Assembly (NCBI GenBank): GCA_049999805.1
Contig: JBNGIO010006274.1
Span: 81,818-145,817 of the forward strand
From: Folioceros fuciformis
Taxonomy: Eukaryota; Anthocerotophyta; Anthocerotopsida; Anthocerotales
DNA: 64,000 nt
Direction of reading: 5' to 3'
This document shows positions 46,587 to 57,266 of the stretch, one piece after another (the stretch's first letter is position 1; each line of letters starts with the position of its first letter). The translations under genes were made by a program, and so were the position numbers. The notes under the pieces are model-generated. The model did no database searches. It had not been told where the DNA came from and saw only the letters and a program-made list of their open reading frames with translations.

Positions 46587-48862
46587 GTGTTTGTTGGCTA
46601 CGGGGAGGCCCGCAAGGCTTATAAGCTAGTTGATCCTCACTCTCATACTCCAGTCTATGCACGAATGGTTACTTTTGATGAAGGTTATGTTCTGTCTCAT
46701 GGACCCATTCTTGATGGTGACAAGGATAACCGCTCTCCGCCAAGTAGTCCTCGTCCTCTTGACGATGTCCATGTCTCCTTTGACCTCCCTTCTTCCTCAT
46801 TTCCTAATGGTTCTATACTATTGGATCCTTCATCACTAGCAACTCCGGCTTCTCCGGTTTCTACTCGAGGGGGGGAAGATGAAGATGAAGGCTCCATGGG
46901 TACTACTCAAGATATGGATCTTCCTCATGATATACCTACAGCAGATGCTCACATTTCGTCTCAGAGGACAGATGCTAGTACACCTAAGCGAAAGTATCCT
47001 TCACATCAGAGACAGCCAAGACATTTGTGGGGTGAAAATCCTTTTGATCTAGAATTTAATCAAGTTGGTTATATTGGGGTCTATCCCACTGTGTATTCTC
47101 TTGCTACTAGCTCTCCTCTTTCAGAGGGAGATCCTCTCACACTTAGAGAAGCATATTCAAGACCAGACGCTGATAAGTGGAAATTAGCTATTGACGATGA
47201 ATACAACTCTCTAGTCAAAAATAACACTTGGCAATTAGTGGATCTTCCTGCAGGTAGGATTACAGTCAAGTGTAAGTGGGTACTAAAAACCAAATTTCAA
47301 GAGGTGGAACCCCGGATAAGATACAAAGCAAGGTTAGTGGCCATGGGTTAAAGTCAGCAAGAGGGAGTAGACTATCAGGGTGACCAGGGTTACTCTCCTG
47401 TTGTCAAAGCAGCATCTATTAGGATGCTTCTGGCTCTTTGTGTTGAACTCAACCTTACCATCTATCAATTAGATGTCTGCACAGCCTTTTTGTATGGTCA
47501 TTTAGAAGAAGAAATCTATATGGATCAGCCTGAGGACTATGAGGATAAGAAACATCCTTATAAGGTGTGTAAACTTCTTCGTACTATATATGGGCTCAAA
47601 CAAAGCCTACGACTATGGTACAAGCAAATTGATACATACCTCAAGAAGATTGGCTTTGTACAATGTGAGTCAGATACCAATCTCTATGTACTACGAAAGG
47701 ACAGTTCAATTGTATTAATAGCACTTGGTCATTCTAGGCAACAATGTGGAGCTGGTTAACCAAATTAAGGCAGATCTCAGTAAAGAGTTTGAAATGAAAG
47801 ACCTTGGTCAAGTAAAGTATATTCTTGGAATGCATGTACATAAAGATAGATCCACTGGAGCTATCTATCTTCATCAGGGGAGATATGTAGCATGGATGTT
47901 GAAGAAGTTTAATCTAGAAAATGCACGAGCAGCAGCCACTCTAGGTGCCGTTGGTGTCAAGCTGTCTTCGTCATTCTGTCCGCAGTCTGAAGAGGATAAG
48001 AAGGAAATGGAGAGTGTGCCATATCGAATGGCAGTAGGAACACTCATGTTTCTTAGCAATTGGACCAGACTAGACATATCTAACACTATGAATGCAGTTG
48101 CTCAATTCTCTGAGAATCCAGGAAGAGACCACTGGGTTGCAGTCAAAAGAATAATGCGATACCTAAAGGGTAGGAACACTCATGTTTCTTAGCAATCGGC
48201 CCATACCAAACATATCTAACACTGTGAATGCAGTTGCTCAATTCTCTGAGAATCCAAGAAGAGACCACTGGGTTGTAGTCAAAAGAATAATGCGATACCT
48301 AAAGGGTACTCCTAATTATGGTCTCTGCTACAAACCCAGCGGGAAGAAGCATTTATAACTCAGTTGTTACGTAGACGCTGATTGGGCTTCTAATGCTGAT
48401 ACCCGCAAAAGTCTTTCGGCATATTGTTTCCTTGCTGGTTCCACAGTGATAAATTGGTCCTGTAGGAAACAAGCCTCTATTTCTCTATCTTCTACTGAGT
48501 CAGAGTATAAAGCATTGACAGAAGCTACGAAGGAGGCTGAGTGGGAAAGGAAATTATGCAAGGATTTGGGAATGCATCAGAAGGGACCCACTATTCTTAA
48601 TAGTGATAGTATGTCAGCCATTGCCTTGGTGGCTAATCTTGTGTTTCATGCCCGCACTAAGCACATCGAGATACAACATCATTATGTTAGGGATGCTGCT
48701 GAGAGGGGCTTAGTAAAGATACAGTATGTGCCTACAGATCTTAACATGGCTGATGTCTTGACAAAGTCACTTCCTAAGTTCAGACATTGTTTTCATAGGA
48801 AAGGACTTGGTCTAGTAGACTGTAGTAGTTTTGGCTCTCAGAAAAATTTGAAGACGTGGTGA
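46587..48862 (+). pseudogene. copia RT and RNase H relic
   Basis: The frame gives WKLVFVGYG-type text, then AIDDEYNSLVKNNTWQLVDL, KARLVAMG with TAA at 47349, QLDVCTAFLYGHLEEEIYM (RT motif A region), and GLKQSLRLWYKQIDTYLKK. At 47,722-47,730 the expected YVDDL catalytic block is absent and the frame shifts into VILGNNVELVNQIKADLSKE. A 136-bp tandem duplication at 48034-48306 shifts it again. RNase H follows with CYVDADWASNADTRKS and SSTESEYKAL, and ADVLTKSLPK near the end. Confidence 0.88.
48034..48306 (+). repeat. 136-bp tandem duplication within the copia RT/RNase H junction
   Basis: Two adjacent copies begin gtaggaacactcatgtttct and end acctaaagg, differing by a handful of bases. The unit is not a multiple of three, so it frameshifts the frame. 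Confidence 0.93.
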
Positions 48863-49090
48863 AGATATCCCTTCTGACCCCATCAAGTGCAAGGATAACT
48901 GAAACTGGAGTATTACTTCTGTTCTGGTCATGACTAGTGCGCTACTATAACGGTTGTCGTCTGCGGCAGACTTCTTGACAGTGTTAGCGACTGCAAGATT
49001 TGACAGCCGAGCTGAAGTAGATAGCTTACAGTAACAGACTTTCACAAGTACTGATCTCTATAAGAGCTCTCATAACTCTAACGTGACTGA

Positions 49091-49097
49091 GAGGGAG
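49091..49097 (+). other. Copia polypurine tract
   Basis: The run gagggag directly precedes the 3' LTR start agttagaag. Confidence 0.6.
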
Positions 49098-49304
49098 AGT
49101 TAGAAGTGGTAGCAGTCCACTTGAGTTATGTAACCTTAGGTATAGATAGTTTAGCAAAGTAACTGTTGGGTTAGTTAGCTAGGCTAATGAAAGGACACAC
49201 CCTTTAGGATGGTACCTATAAAAAGACAATTAAGTGTACTTCTAAATCATTCTTATTTTAAACTTTTGTGTAGAAGACACACTTTCGCATGTAGTCTTCC
49301 AACT
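49098..49304 (+). repeat. 3' LTR of the copia element
   Basis: 207 bp, with short inverted termini agttagaag and cttccaact, and a TATA-like ctataaaaag near 49,217. It is followed directly by the AATGC target duplicate. Confidence 0.88.
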
Positions 49305-49470
49305 AATGCTATGAGGATAACGAAGATGTTTTTGGAAGAGATGCCACATAACACTCTTTTGATGCTTTGAAGTTGCATTCTCAGTTCGAAAAACATATTG
49401 CTAGTCATTGGATGAAAGCAACTCAACATCAATCAAGGATTGATGATTATTTTAACCCAACAAACTAGAA
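49305..49470 (+). pseudogene. Tigger-type transposase relic, 3' part
   Basis: After the copia 3' LTR the transposase frame resumes with MRITKMFLEEMPHNT. After one more shift it reads KLHSQFEKHIASHW and SRIDDYFNP before a stop near 49,468. The continuity across the junction supports the copia target-site assignment. Confidence 0.7.
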
Positions 49471-49675
49471 TTAGCTTGACAAGTATGTAGTATGAGGGAG
49501 CATTTTGGATTTTTTGGAAGCTTTTAAGCTCTTTCGAATTTTTGATTTAAAAGATTTTATGACTTTTTAAATATTTTTGTGTTCAAAAAAAGATGAAAAT
49601 GCCTAAATGCGAACCCCTCTAAAATGGGACAAGTTTTGCTACTCCCAATTGTTCCCAATTAGAGGGGTCTGACTG

Positions 49676-49851
49676 TAGTAAGCTAGCTGCAAACTAGAAG
49701 ACACCCAACTAGTAAGCTAGTTGCAAACTAGAAGACGCCCAACTAGTAAGCTAGGTGGAAACTAGAAGACGCCCAACTAGTAAGCTAGTTGGAAACTAGA
49801 AGACGCCCAACTATTATGCTACTTGCAAACTAGAAGACACACAACTAGTAA
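49676..49851 (+). repeat. 34-bp minisatellite, right half
   Basis: Five further units of the array seen at 41857-42025 resume exactly after the Tigger right terminus and its TA, showing that the transposon landed inside this array. Confidence 0.93.
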
Positions 49852-50401
49852 GAACAACGAGAAGCATCACTAGAAAGACTGCAAGATTGCAAGGTCAGGT
49901 ACCTGTTGAACCATGGCAATATGAGGTGGAGACAAGGGGATTTGAGCCAGCAATGGAGTAAGGCATTCCATGCACTTGTGTGTTTATATGCTAGGCTAAG
50001 AGAGGTGTCAACCTAATTTCGTGGTTTATAGCAAGGACAGTTGGTATGCCAACTAGCCTTGTCACCACAATAATGTTGGTGGGCTTGCTTGAGCTAAGAA
50101 ATCAACAAGTTCCTTCATGGTAGCTATGTCTGAGTTCATTGATGGCAGCTGTGTCTAAGAGCCAAAGGCATCTTGTCAGTTTAGCATTACAAAAAGCCTT
50201 TTAGGCAATTGAGATTATGAGCCGAGATTATGAGCCGTCAAAGACATTGTAGGCGTATAGCAATGAGTGCGCTGAAAAGGTCACCCTGGTAATCACTATA
50301 TGCCCGCTCATTCAAGTCTGCACAGTATTTGTCAGCTCATCGATACTATTTATTGTAGAGTAATATAGTAATAAATTAATATACATACATACCTATACAT
50401 G
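49676..50401 (+). repeat. Large tandem duplication, copy A (right part)
   Basis: It continues copy A after the transposon and matches copy B in blocks such as aagaacaacgagaagcatca, aaggtcaggtacctgttga, cattccatgcacttgtgtgt and ccaactagccttg. Confidence 0.8.
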
Positions 50402-51367
50402 GTATGTTATCATTTACACAAATCAAGATTTGTCACCAGCCTTTTCCAAGAACTTGCAAATGTGCTTAGCAACCAATCAATAGCTCAACAGATGTTCAGC
50501 TCAAGAGATTGATAAGACAAGATCAGTCCTTTATAATGCCATCAAGCAAGCAGCGAAATCATCTAGCTTAACAAAGTGGCACCATGTGTGCAGGTCTAGA
50601 TTTGTAGGTGGTGGCAAACTAGCCGGTATTCCAATGGTGTGCTGGACCTTCACCTTGCCTTCATCAGTGGCACCATGTGTGCATGTCTGGATTTGTAGCT
50701 GGTGGCAAACTAACCGGCATTCCAGTGGTGTGCTGGACCTTCACCTTGCCTTCATAAGCACTTGTCAGGGATCATAAGCCTGGATTTGTGGTTTCGGATG
50801 TCAGGTGGATCTAGGTGCCAAGCTAGCAGGTGCCAAGCTAGCTGCAAACGAGAAGACTCCCAACTGGTAAGAACAACAAGAAGCATCACCGGACATACTG
50901 TAAGGTCAGGTACCTGTTGAGTCATGGCAGTATGAGGAGGAGACAAGAGGATATGAGCTAGCAATGGAGCAAAGCATTCCATGCACTTGTGTGTTTATAT
51001 GCTGGACTAAGAAAGGTGTTAGCCTAATTTTGTGGTTATGGTAGGGACAATTGGTATGCCAACTAGCCTTGCCACCACAATAATGTTGGTGGGCTTACTT
51101 GCGCTAAGAAATCAATAGGTTCATTCATGGTAGTTGTGTCTAAGAGCCAAAGGCATCTTGCCAGTTTAGCATTACAAAAAGCCTTTTAAGCAACTGAGAT
51201 TATGAGCCGTCAAAGGCATTGTAGGCATGTAGCAATGAGTGTGCTGAAAGGGTCACCCACGTAGTCACTATATGCTTGCTCATTCATGTGCGGACAGTAT
51301 TTGTCAACTCATTGATTGGTATTTACTATATAATAATATAATAATATACATACATACCCATACATTG
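50402..51367 (+). repeat. Large tandem duplication, copy B
   Basis: About 0.97 kb, uninterrupted, starting gtatgttatcatttacacaa and ending near catacatacccatacattg. It has fewer minisatellite units than copy A. An internal near-duplicate of about 87 bp lies at 50,585-50,757 (ctagatttgtaggtggtggc... repeated). No gene lies inside. Confidence 0.8.
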
Positions 51368-51563
51368 TATATATGTATATATATATACAAGCCATCATGG
51401 CTTGCCAATAGCCTCTTTTTGAGGACTCACACACTCATTAGCCTTGGTTTATGTGAGGCTTTAATCACGTAGAGTGCTAGTATCATAGCACTCATAAAGT
51501 TACAAACACGCACTCATGGAGGTACAAACATGGGCTTGGTGTGGCTATAGGCACTCACCCAAT

Positions 51564-51730
51564 ATAAAAAATTCAGCCCAAAGATCTTGTCATAGCACTA
51601 TCAATTTTCTTGCTCATTATAAAAAATTCAGCCCAGAGATCTTGTCATGGCATTGTCAATTTTCTTGCTTAACATAAAAAATTCAGCCCATAGATCTTGT
51701 CATGGCACTGTCAATTTTCTTGCTCATCAT
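51564..51730 (+). repeat. 55-56-bp tandem repeat, three copies
   Basis: Units begin ataaaaaattcagccca and end tcaattttcttgctcat. Confidence 0.92.
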
Positions 51731-52350
51731 AAAGTTATCAGCAATACACTTGTGGTATGAAATCAATGCATCACATTAGAACAATTTGCAGGAATGTCCC
51801 AAGCACACCAAGCAAGTGGACATTCTAGCTTGCTGTACACACTAAGGGCGAGCTGCTGGTGGGGCAGCCCCTCTATCCCCCCTTTATTAGCTCCAAAAAG
51901 GACATCATTGGCATGGATTTATGGCCGGAATGGAGGATCCATGGCACTTGAGCAGTAGTGAAAACCAAAACCAAGTCCTAATGTGTTTATGGTATTTGCA
52001 AATACATTTCCAAATGGATAGTAGTGGTCAGCAAAGGAATCACCTGGTCATAAAATCCAATACCCAAAAACTAAGACAAGAGCACCTCCTCCAACCAAAA
52101 GACAAGCTGTATAATAGATTTCAAAGGAGTATGTGGTCAAACTCACTTACTGAGCCATGTAGCAGTAGGCAGTCTTCCCAAAGCCACCAAGGTAGCAAGG
52201 AGTCAACCAAGGAGAGGGCTAAGGGATCAACATGAGGGGGAGGGGATGCAAGCTTAGAGTGAAGGACCACCAAGCTGTTCTAGGTATAAGAAGAGGAAAA
52301 GTTAACACAAGATATCATGGAGGTACAAATCCAAAGAACCAGGTGTTGCA

Positions 52351-52542
52351 CAAGGAGTGCATTACGGGACATAGTTCTTCTTACTAGCTGCAACTTGGTG
52401 GTAAAGTAAGTCAACAAGGAGTGCATCACGGGACACAGTTCTTCTTACTGGCTGCAACTTGGTGGCAAAGTAAGTCAACAAGGAGTGCATCACGGGACAC
52501 AATTCTTCTTACTGGCTGCAACTTGGTGGCAAAGTAAGTCAA
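52351..52542 (+). repeat. 64-bp tandem repeat, three copies
   Basis: Units begin caaggagtgcatcacgggac and end gcaaagtaagtcaa. The second and third differ by single bases. Confidence 0.94.
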
Positions 52543-52639
52543 CAACCGCTTAGCATCTAAGGAGCCTTCAATTCCATCAATGCACGGCCTTATTGAAGCC
52601 ATGCCCTAGCCCGCTAGTTGGCAATCAAGTGTAAATGAT

Positions 52640-53090
52640 TTTTATCATATACATACATACCAAAGGGTATGTATGTATGTACCCTCTATAGGGTTATTAA
52701 AGCCCAATGTGCTTAGACTAATGTGTTTAGTCTAAGATTAGTGTCTAAGATTAGCTTAGCTTAAGCTAATCTTTAAGAAGCTTCTTGCGCAGCTTCCAGT
52801 GAGCTTCTTGTGAAGCTTCCTTGGAGCTCTTCTAGAGGGTATAAATACCCCTTGAGCTCCCTTGCAATATAGAGTGAGATTGGGAGAGACTCTATGTGAG
52901 AGTGTGACCTCTCTTTCTCCTCTCCTCCTTCACCATGTGGCTCCTATAGCAATCCTTCACCTTCCACCAACCTGATGTGCTTGAAATAATCCATACTAGG
53001 GTGACTGCAATGTGCAGAGCCCTTAGCAGGATGCACACCACAGCACATGGATGTTTTCTTAGCATAGGGAGAAACTTATTGTGAGGAGCT
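52640..53090 (+). promoter_or_regulatory. Promoter- or LTR-like block with a strong TATA box
   Basis: It contains the palindromic ttagcttaagctaa near 52,755, three aagctt/agcttc-type repeats at 52,787-52,825, and a good TATA box (ggtataaatacccc near 52,839), followed about 30 nt later by a candidate start region (aatatagagtgagattgg). No long plus-strand frame follows. It may be a solo LTR or an element promoter. Confidence 0.4.
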
Positions 53091-53149
53091 AGTGTGGGTG
53101 GGGAATACCACAACTTGGGCTTGGAAGAGTGGAAGCCATCGGAGAAAAA

Positions 53150-55142
53150 AGCATTACGAGAATGTCTTCCTTGACCACTCTAGTCCCGGGGAAAGAGCTT
53201 CGTTCCAAAAACTTGGTAATAATTTTAAACAACCTTGCTTCTTGGAAGCCATTAGCCAGAAAGGTGCAGACCAACAGCAAAAGCTCATGTACAGCAGCCT
53301 CAACTGTGGAACAAATCTATGGCAAAGGAAAAACTTGTGAAACAATAACCTTGTATGCTTGGGAGACAGATCTATTAGACTCTAAGTGAATGAACTGCGC
53401 AAATTGGAAAAGGAGTGCCCTTCTTTTGTTGTACTTGGTGTAAGATAACCGTCCACATGGAGGATCTGTGATAGTAAACTCAAAAGAAAAGAAGTGAGTA
53501 GCAATCCCTGTCCTTTTACCTTCCAAATCCTCTCCAAATTTTTCAATCTCAGGTTCAATAGCCACTATATCTAGAGGGTAAATCCAAAATGGTGAATATG
53601 GGGTCCTTGGTGTAGCCAGGTCCAAGAATTTGTTGGGGATTCTCGTGTTAAATCAGCACAAGTGATCCATGTATCTGTGAGCATGTTCAAACAAGGCCAT
53701 AAGGTCAGGTCTTCCAAGTCTAGCCAATCTGCAAATGAATTGTGCTTCATAGTGAAAAAAATATAGATTACACCATTGGGGGGAGCATGAGAATCCCATC
53801 GGTATCCCCAATTGCTGCAACCATACACTATTACCAAATTGGACATAGCAATGTTGCATAAGCTAGTAGTGGATACCACTCAACCGGTCTGATGTAAAAA
53901 GATAGGTAGGTAGAATTGGAGCCTCTTGGGGGCTTACTTGCCCAAGATACATATGTGAATTGAGAAGAGTTGTGATCAAAACGAACATGCAGAAGTAGTT
54001 GCTGTTGTGTTGTACGTCCCTTGTTCACTTGCTTAAAAGCCAAGCCAATGTTAGCATAAGTAGCGGTTTTGAGTGCATCTTCCCCTTAAGTAGCGATTGC
54101 ATTATAGCAGCGTGCAATATCTGCCACAAATAGGTCATGCACCTTGTTTGGCAAGTTTAAGGCCACATCTAAAGTTGAGTCAGTGATTCAATATAAGGAA
54201 GCACATACCTTAAAGAACCTGTAGTACGTGTCTTGTAGGATTGCAGCCCATTCTTTCAAAATGGGGAACAAAGCTTTTGTGGTCATGGTTAATAAATCAG
54301 CTACAATAGAGAAGCAATAGTTGTGTGCATTGGTAAGCCATCTATATTTCAACTTGTGTTGTTTGAAGGTGGCCATGAGGTATGGGAGGCCCCGCTTCAT
54401 ATCATTCTCTAGTTTTGGAAGAAGAAGAGAAATCTCTTGTTGGATCAACCCTAAGCAAGCCTGCGAAGACATTGAGAGGGCTTTAAAATCCAAACTATTA
54501 GCCTTACTAGTGCTTGTTGCCTTATGTGTCTCTTGCAAATGAAACAAGCAGTGTGAGTAGCTTTGTCAAGTCCGAAATGTACAGGGGCTGTAATAACCAA
54601 GAAATTTCATCCTTGATCGAAGATTCTTCAAGGACATATCTTTGGTGTAGCTGCCATCTCTTATTGCATTTGATAGCAGTTTTCAGATGGAACCAACACA
54701 ATTCTATTAGCTGAGTTTTGGCATGATCAATCCACTCAATCTGGAAATAGTGTCCACATTTTTGAAGAATCTCAATGACTTTTACAAAGGCAATACCTAG
54801 GGCATCTACTACAGGTTGTATTCTGGTAGGGTGGAGTGGGATGTGGTTTAAACCTTTGCTAACACAGGTGCATAGACGAGGATGTCGTAGGATATCCAAG
54901 CACATAGTCCAAACATATAAGGAGGAGGGATCCCTTGACGAGGCTGTGGCTTTATCTATAAAAGGGAGAAGCCGTTTGGTAGACATACAACTACATGCAT
55001 TCATATTTGCATGGTTAGAAACATCAAAGCCCGTGAAGACATCTTTGGGACAGTACAGAGTCTTAGAGATGTTCTCCATGTATTTCCAGCCAAAGACAAT
55101 CAGATCAAAATCCACTAACACTTCTTCCTCACAATCTTCCAA
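53150..55142 (-). pseudogene. Reverse-transcriptase element relic, copy 1 (unusual RT lineage)
   Basis: Reading down the minus strand: KGLNHIPLHPTRIQPVVDA near 54,860; LPYLMATFKQHKLKYRWLTN near 54,370; STLDVALNLP followed by FVADIARCYNAI near 54,190-54,110 (palm motif A region); LGIPMGFSCSPQWCNLYFFH near 53,800 (motif B); RYMDHL near 53,665 (motif C, with the second Asp replaced by His); YPLDIVAIEPEIEKFGE near 53,570; LSYTKYNKRRALLFQFAQFI near 53,420. The order fits an RT, and the G-I-P-M-G-x-x-C-S-P plus R-Y-x-D-D style recalls Penelope-like RTs, but I cannot assign the family. Frameshifts and stops are frequent. Confidence 0.65.
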
Positions 55143-55376
55143 AACAAATCTAAAAAGATTAGGGAGAGAGATTCATTCAAAGGCTCTGTTAGCATATAGT
55201 AGATGGACAAAACCAGGGACTGAGGTCTCCTTTTGGGTTAACAAATAGCAATGTCCCAATTCATCAATTTGCACCCTGCGAGAGGTTCCATTCGAAGGCA
55301 CATCCAAAGAGTCTGTTTAGACCAACAAATAAGAAAAATGGACATTCAGCTATTGTATCATCTATTACCACTCAGT

Positions 55377-55516
55377 AGATAAGTCGTGTCTTCCAAAAGC
55401 ATGATCATAGCAGATAAGTCGTGTCTTCCAAGAGCATGATCATAGCAGATAAGTCGTGTCTTCCAAAAGCATGATCATAGCAGATAAGTCGTGTCTTCCA
55501 ATAGCATGATCATATC
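55377..55516 (+). repeat. 35-bp tandem repeat, four copies
   Basis: Units begin agataagtcgtgtcttccaa and end agcatgatcatagc. The last diverges at its end. Confidence 0.93.
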
Positions 55517-55569
55517 GAGACACAATTCTGTTGGAAGACACAGTCTCTTGTGTAATTAAGCTTGACATG

Positions 55570-55713
55570 CCACCACATGCAATGGTTCCTAAAGAGGGAC
55601 CAGAGCAAGCAGACGTGCCACCACATGCAGTGGTTCCGGAAGAGGGACCAGAGCAAGTAGACGTGCCACCACATGCAGTGGTTCCTAAAGAGGGACCAGA
55701 GCAAGCAGAAATG
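55570..55713 (+). repeat. 48-bp coding-phase tandem repeat, three copies
   Basis: Three 48-bp units, each 16 codons, read PPHAVVPEEGPEQVDV-like on the plus strand within an open frame at 55531-55749. The minus strand is also open (WSLFRNHCMWWHVYLL units). The spacing keeps the frame, but no host domain is recognised. Confidence 0.9.
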
Positions 55714-55859
55714 CTAGGGGACGATGATGCAAAGTGTTCGGTGAGTTAGGGAGGTGAAACTCTTCGTGGTTTGCTAGGGGCGAAGAACCCTATTCGCTCG
55801 TCGTCCATTAATTCGCTCATCGCTTCGTTTGCCTCATTGCAAATATGTAAGGGGATGAA

Positions 55860-57034
55860 CCCTTAGGAAAGGATGGTCTTGTACGCTTGTGAGACGGCCC
55901 GGTTAGAATCGAGATGGATGAATTGTGCGACCTTAAATGGGAGAGCTTTGCGTTTATCTAACTTCCAAAAGGAATACCGTTTGGTATTGGTATCCTGGAT
56001 GTGAAATTAGAATGACAGAAAGTAAGCATCAATGCCCACTTGCTGTCCTTGAGTATCCATGGTGAAAGCCTGAATGTCAAGCTCAATTGCCACAATGCGA
56101 GAGGGTAGGTCCAAAAGGGACAGTCATCCGTACGCGGGACTGCTGGGTTTAAGAATGCCATTGGCATTCCAGTGTTAGACCAGTAGAGATCATCCATGTA
56201 CCTACGGGCATGGGTGAAACGAGCCATGAGATCCGTACGTCCTAGTCTGGCCAGGTGTCGGATGAAATTAGCCTCCTAGTGGAAGAAGTACAAGTTGCAC
56301 TAGATAGGATTACATGAGAATCCCATGGGGATTCCCAAGTGTTGATGCTAGACCTGGTCACCAAACTATAGAAAGCAAGAGCTCATGAGCCAAAGGTGTA
56401 GTTCAAATAATCTCTTGACAGTAAACTCAATCCAGGTAGCAGCAGCCAAGTGTTTGGGTGCATGAGCAGCCCAAGGCATTGTGGAGAATTTCACCTAGTT
56501 GTGTTCAAACTTCACAAAGAGCTTGTGGTCGAGTTTATGTCCCTCTTGGGCTTTGCAAAAGGAGATCTTGATGCATGCTTGGATGGCTGTTGATAGCTCA
56601 TCCAATGCCCGTATCATGATAGTCACGTAGCAGAGTGCAATTTCTGCGACAAAGATATTTGTAGATGTTGCGGGCAGGTTGAGGGCAACATCGATTGTAG
56701 ACTGGGCAATCCAGTACAAGGATGGGTCAACTTGCAAAAACTGTGTGTATGCCCTTTGTTTTTTTAGCAGCCCAGCCTTTCGGATGTAGGAAGATAGGAG
56801 TAGGCGGTTAGAAGATCCACAACGACAAAAAAACAACAGTCATGGCGGTTGAGAAAGGAAGCGATGTTTCCCGGAAAGGAAAGTTGGTAGTGTAAGAGCT
56901 ACGATATAAAGTCTTGCCATTGCTAGGTACGTATGCACCAACCCAGTGCATTTATAGGGAGTGCATGGCAGAGGTAGGTGTTGGCGGAAAAGGCAGCCGG
57001 GCCAGCCGTCCAGCCCACCCCTGCACAACCGCAA
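55860..57034 (-). pseudogene. Reverse-transcriptase element relic, copy 2 (same family as copy 1)
   Basis: Minus-strand frames repeat the copy 1 motifs: QSTIDVALNLP and FVAEIALCYV near 56,700-56,640; LGIPMGFSCNPI then CNLYFFH near 56,330-56,290; RRYMDDLYW near 56,210-56,185, with the catalytic YMDD intact here; then TDDCPFWTYPL near 56,120. Stops (two near motif B) and shifts break it. The N-terminal and C-terminal parts are less complete than in copy 1. Confidence 0.6.
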
Positions 57035-57242
57035 TCGTCGTGTGGAAGGAAGAAAGAATAACCGTCACTCTATTCCGTTGAAAGGTTCCAATTTTTCCTT
57101 TAACGTGACATCCAAGCCATAAGGGTTGGTCTGGACGACGCAGGTTAGGAAAGGAGGAACGGTACGAGGGGCCGTCTATGGAAAGGGCAGCGGAAGGTCA
57201 GGAATGAGCAGAAGCATGAGGAAGGTGGAGCGGGAGTGAAGC

Positions 57243-57266
57243 ATGAGTGATCGGACCAGTGCATGA
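57243..57266 (+). promoter_or_regulatory. Seven-codon upstream ORF overlapping the Deltex-like start (ATGA)
   Basis: ATG at 57243 starts a 7-codon frame that stops at TGA 57264-57266. This overlaps the main ATG (57263-57265) as ATGA. If it lies in the transcript it could reduce or couple initiation of the main frame. A second in-frame ATG lies two codons later, at 57269. Confidence 0.5.

Larger units (their letters stand above)
43323..49304 (+). mobile_element. Ty1/copia LTR retrotransposon inserted in the Tigger element, degenerate
   Basis: Exact 5-bp target-site duplications AATGC lie at 43318-43322 and 49305-49309. The 3' LTR is complete (207 bp, begins agttagaag, ends cttccaact). The 5' LTR survives only as its first 80 bp. 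Gag, protease, integrase, RT and RNase H follow in the copia order (integrase before RT). Stops, frameshifts, a missing YVDD block and a duplication show that it is dead. Confidence 0.9.
42026..49675 (+). mobile_element. pogo/Tigger-type DNA transposon, degenerate, carrying a nested copia element
   Basis: The left terminus CAGTCAAACCCCTCTAATTG (42026-42045) and the right terminus, whose reverse complement begins CAGTCAGACCCCTCTAATTG (ending 49675), are inverted repeats with one mismatch. TA flanks both ends (42024-42025 and 49676-49677), as in Tc1/mariner/pogo elements. Remnants of a transposase with a CENP-B-type helix-turn-helix lie inside the left arm, and its C-terminal end lies in the right arm. 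Without the 6-kb copia insertion the element is about 1.7 kb. Confidence 0.9.
51368..52640. other. Repeat-rich spacer without genes
   Basis: It contains a TA-rich run near 51,368-51,388 and two short tandem arrays listed separately. The 104-residue open frame at 51921-52235 has no family signature. Confidence 0.45.
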
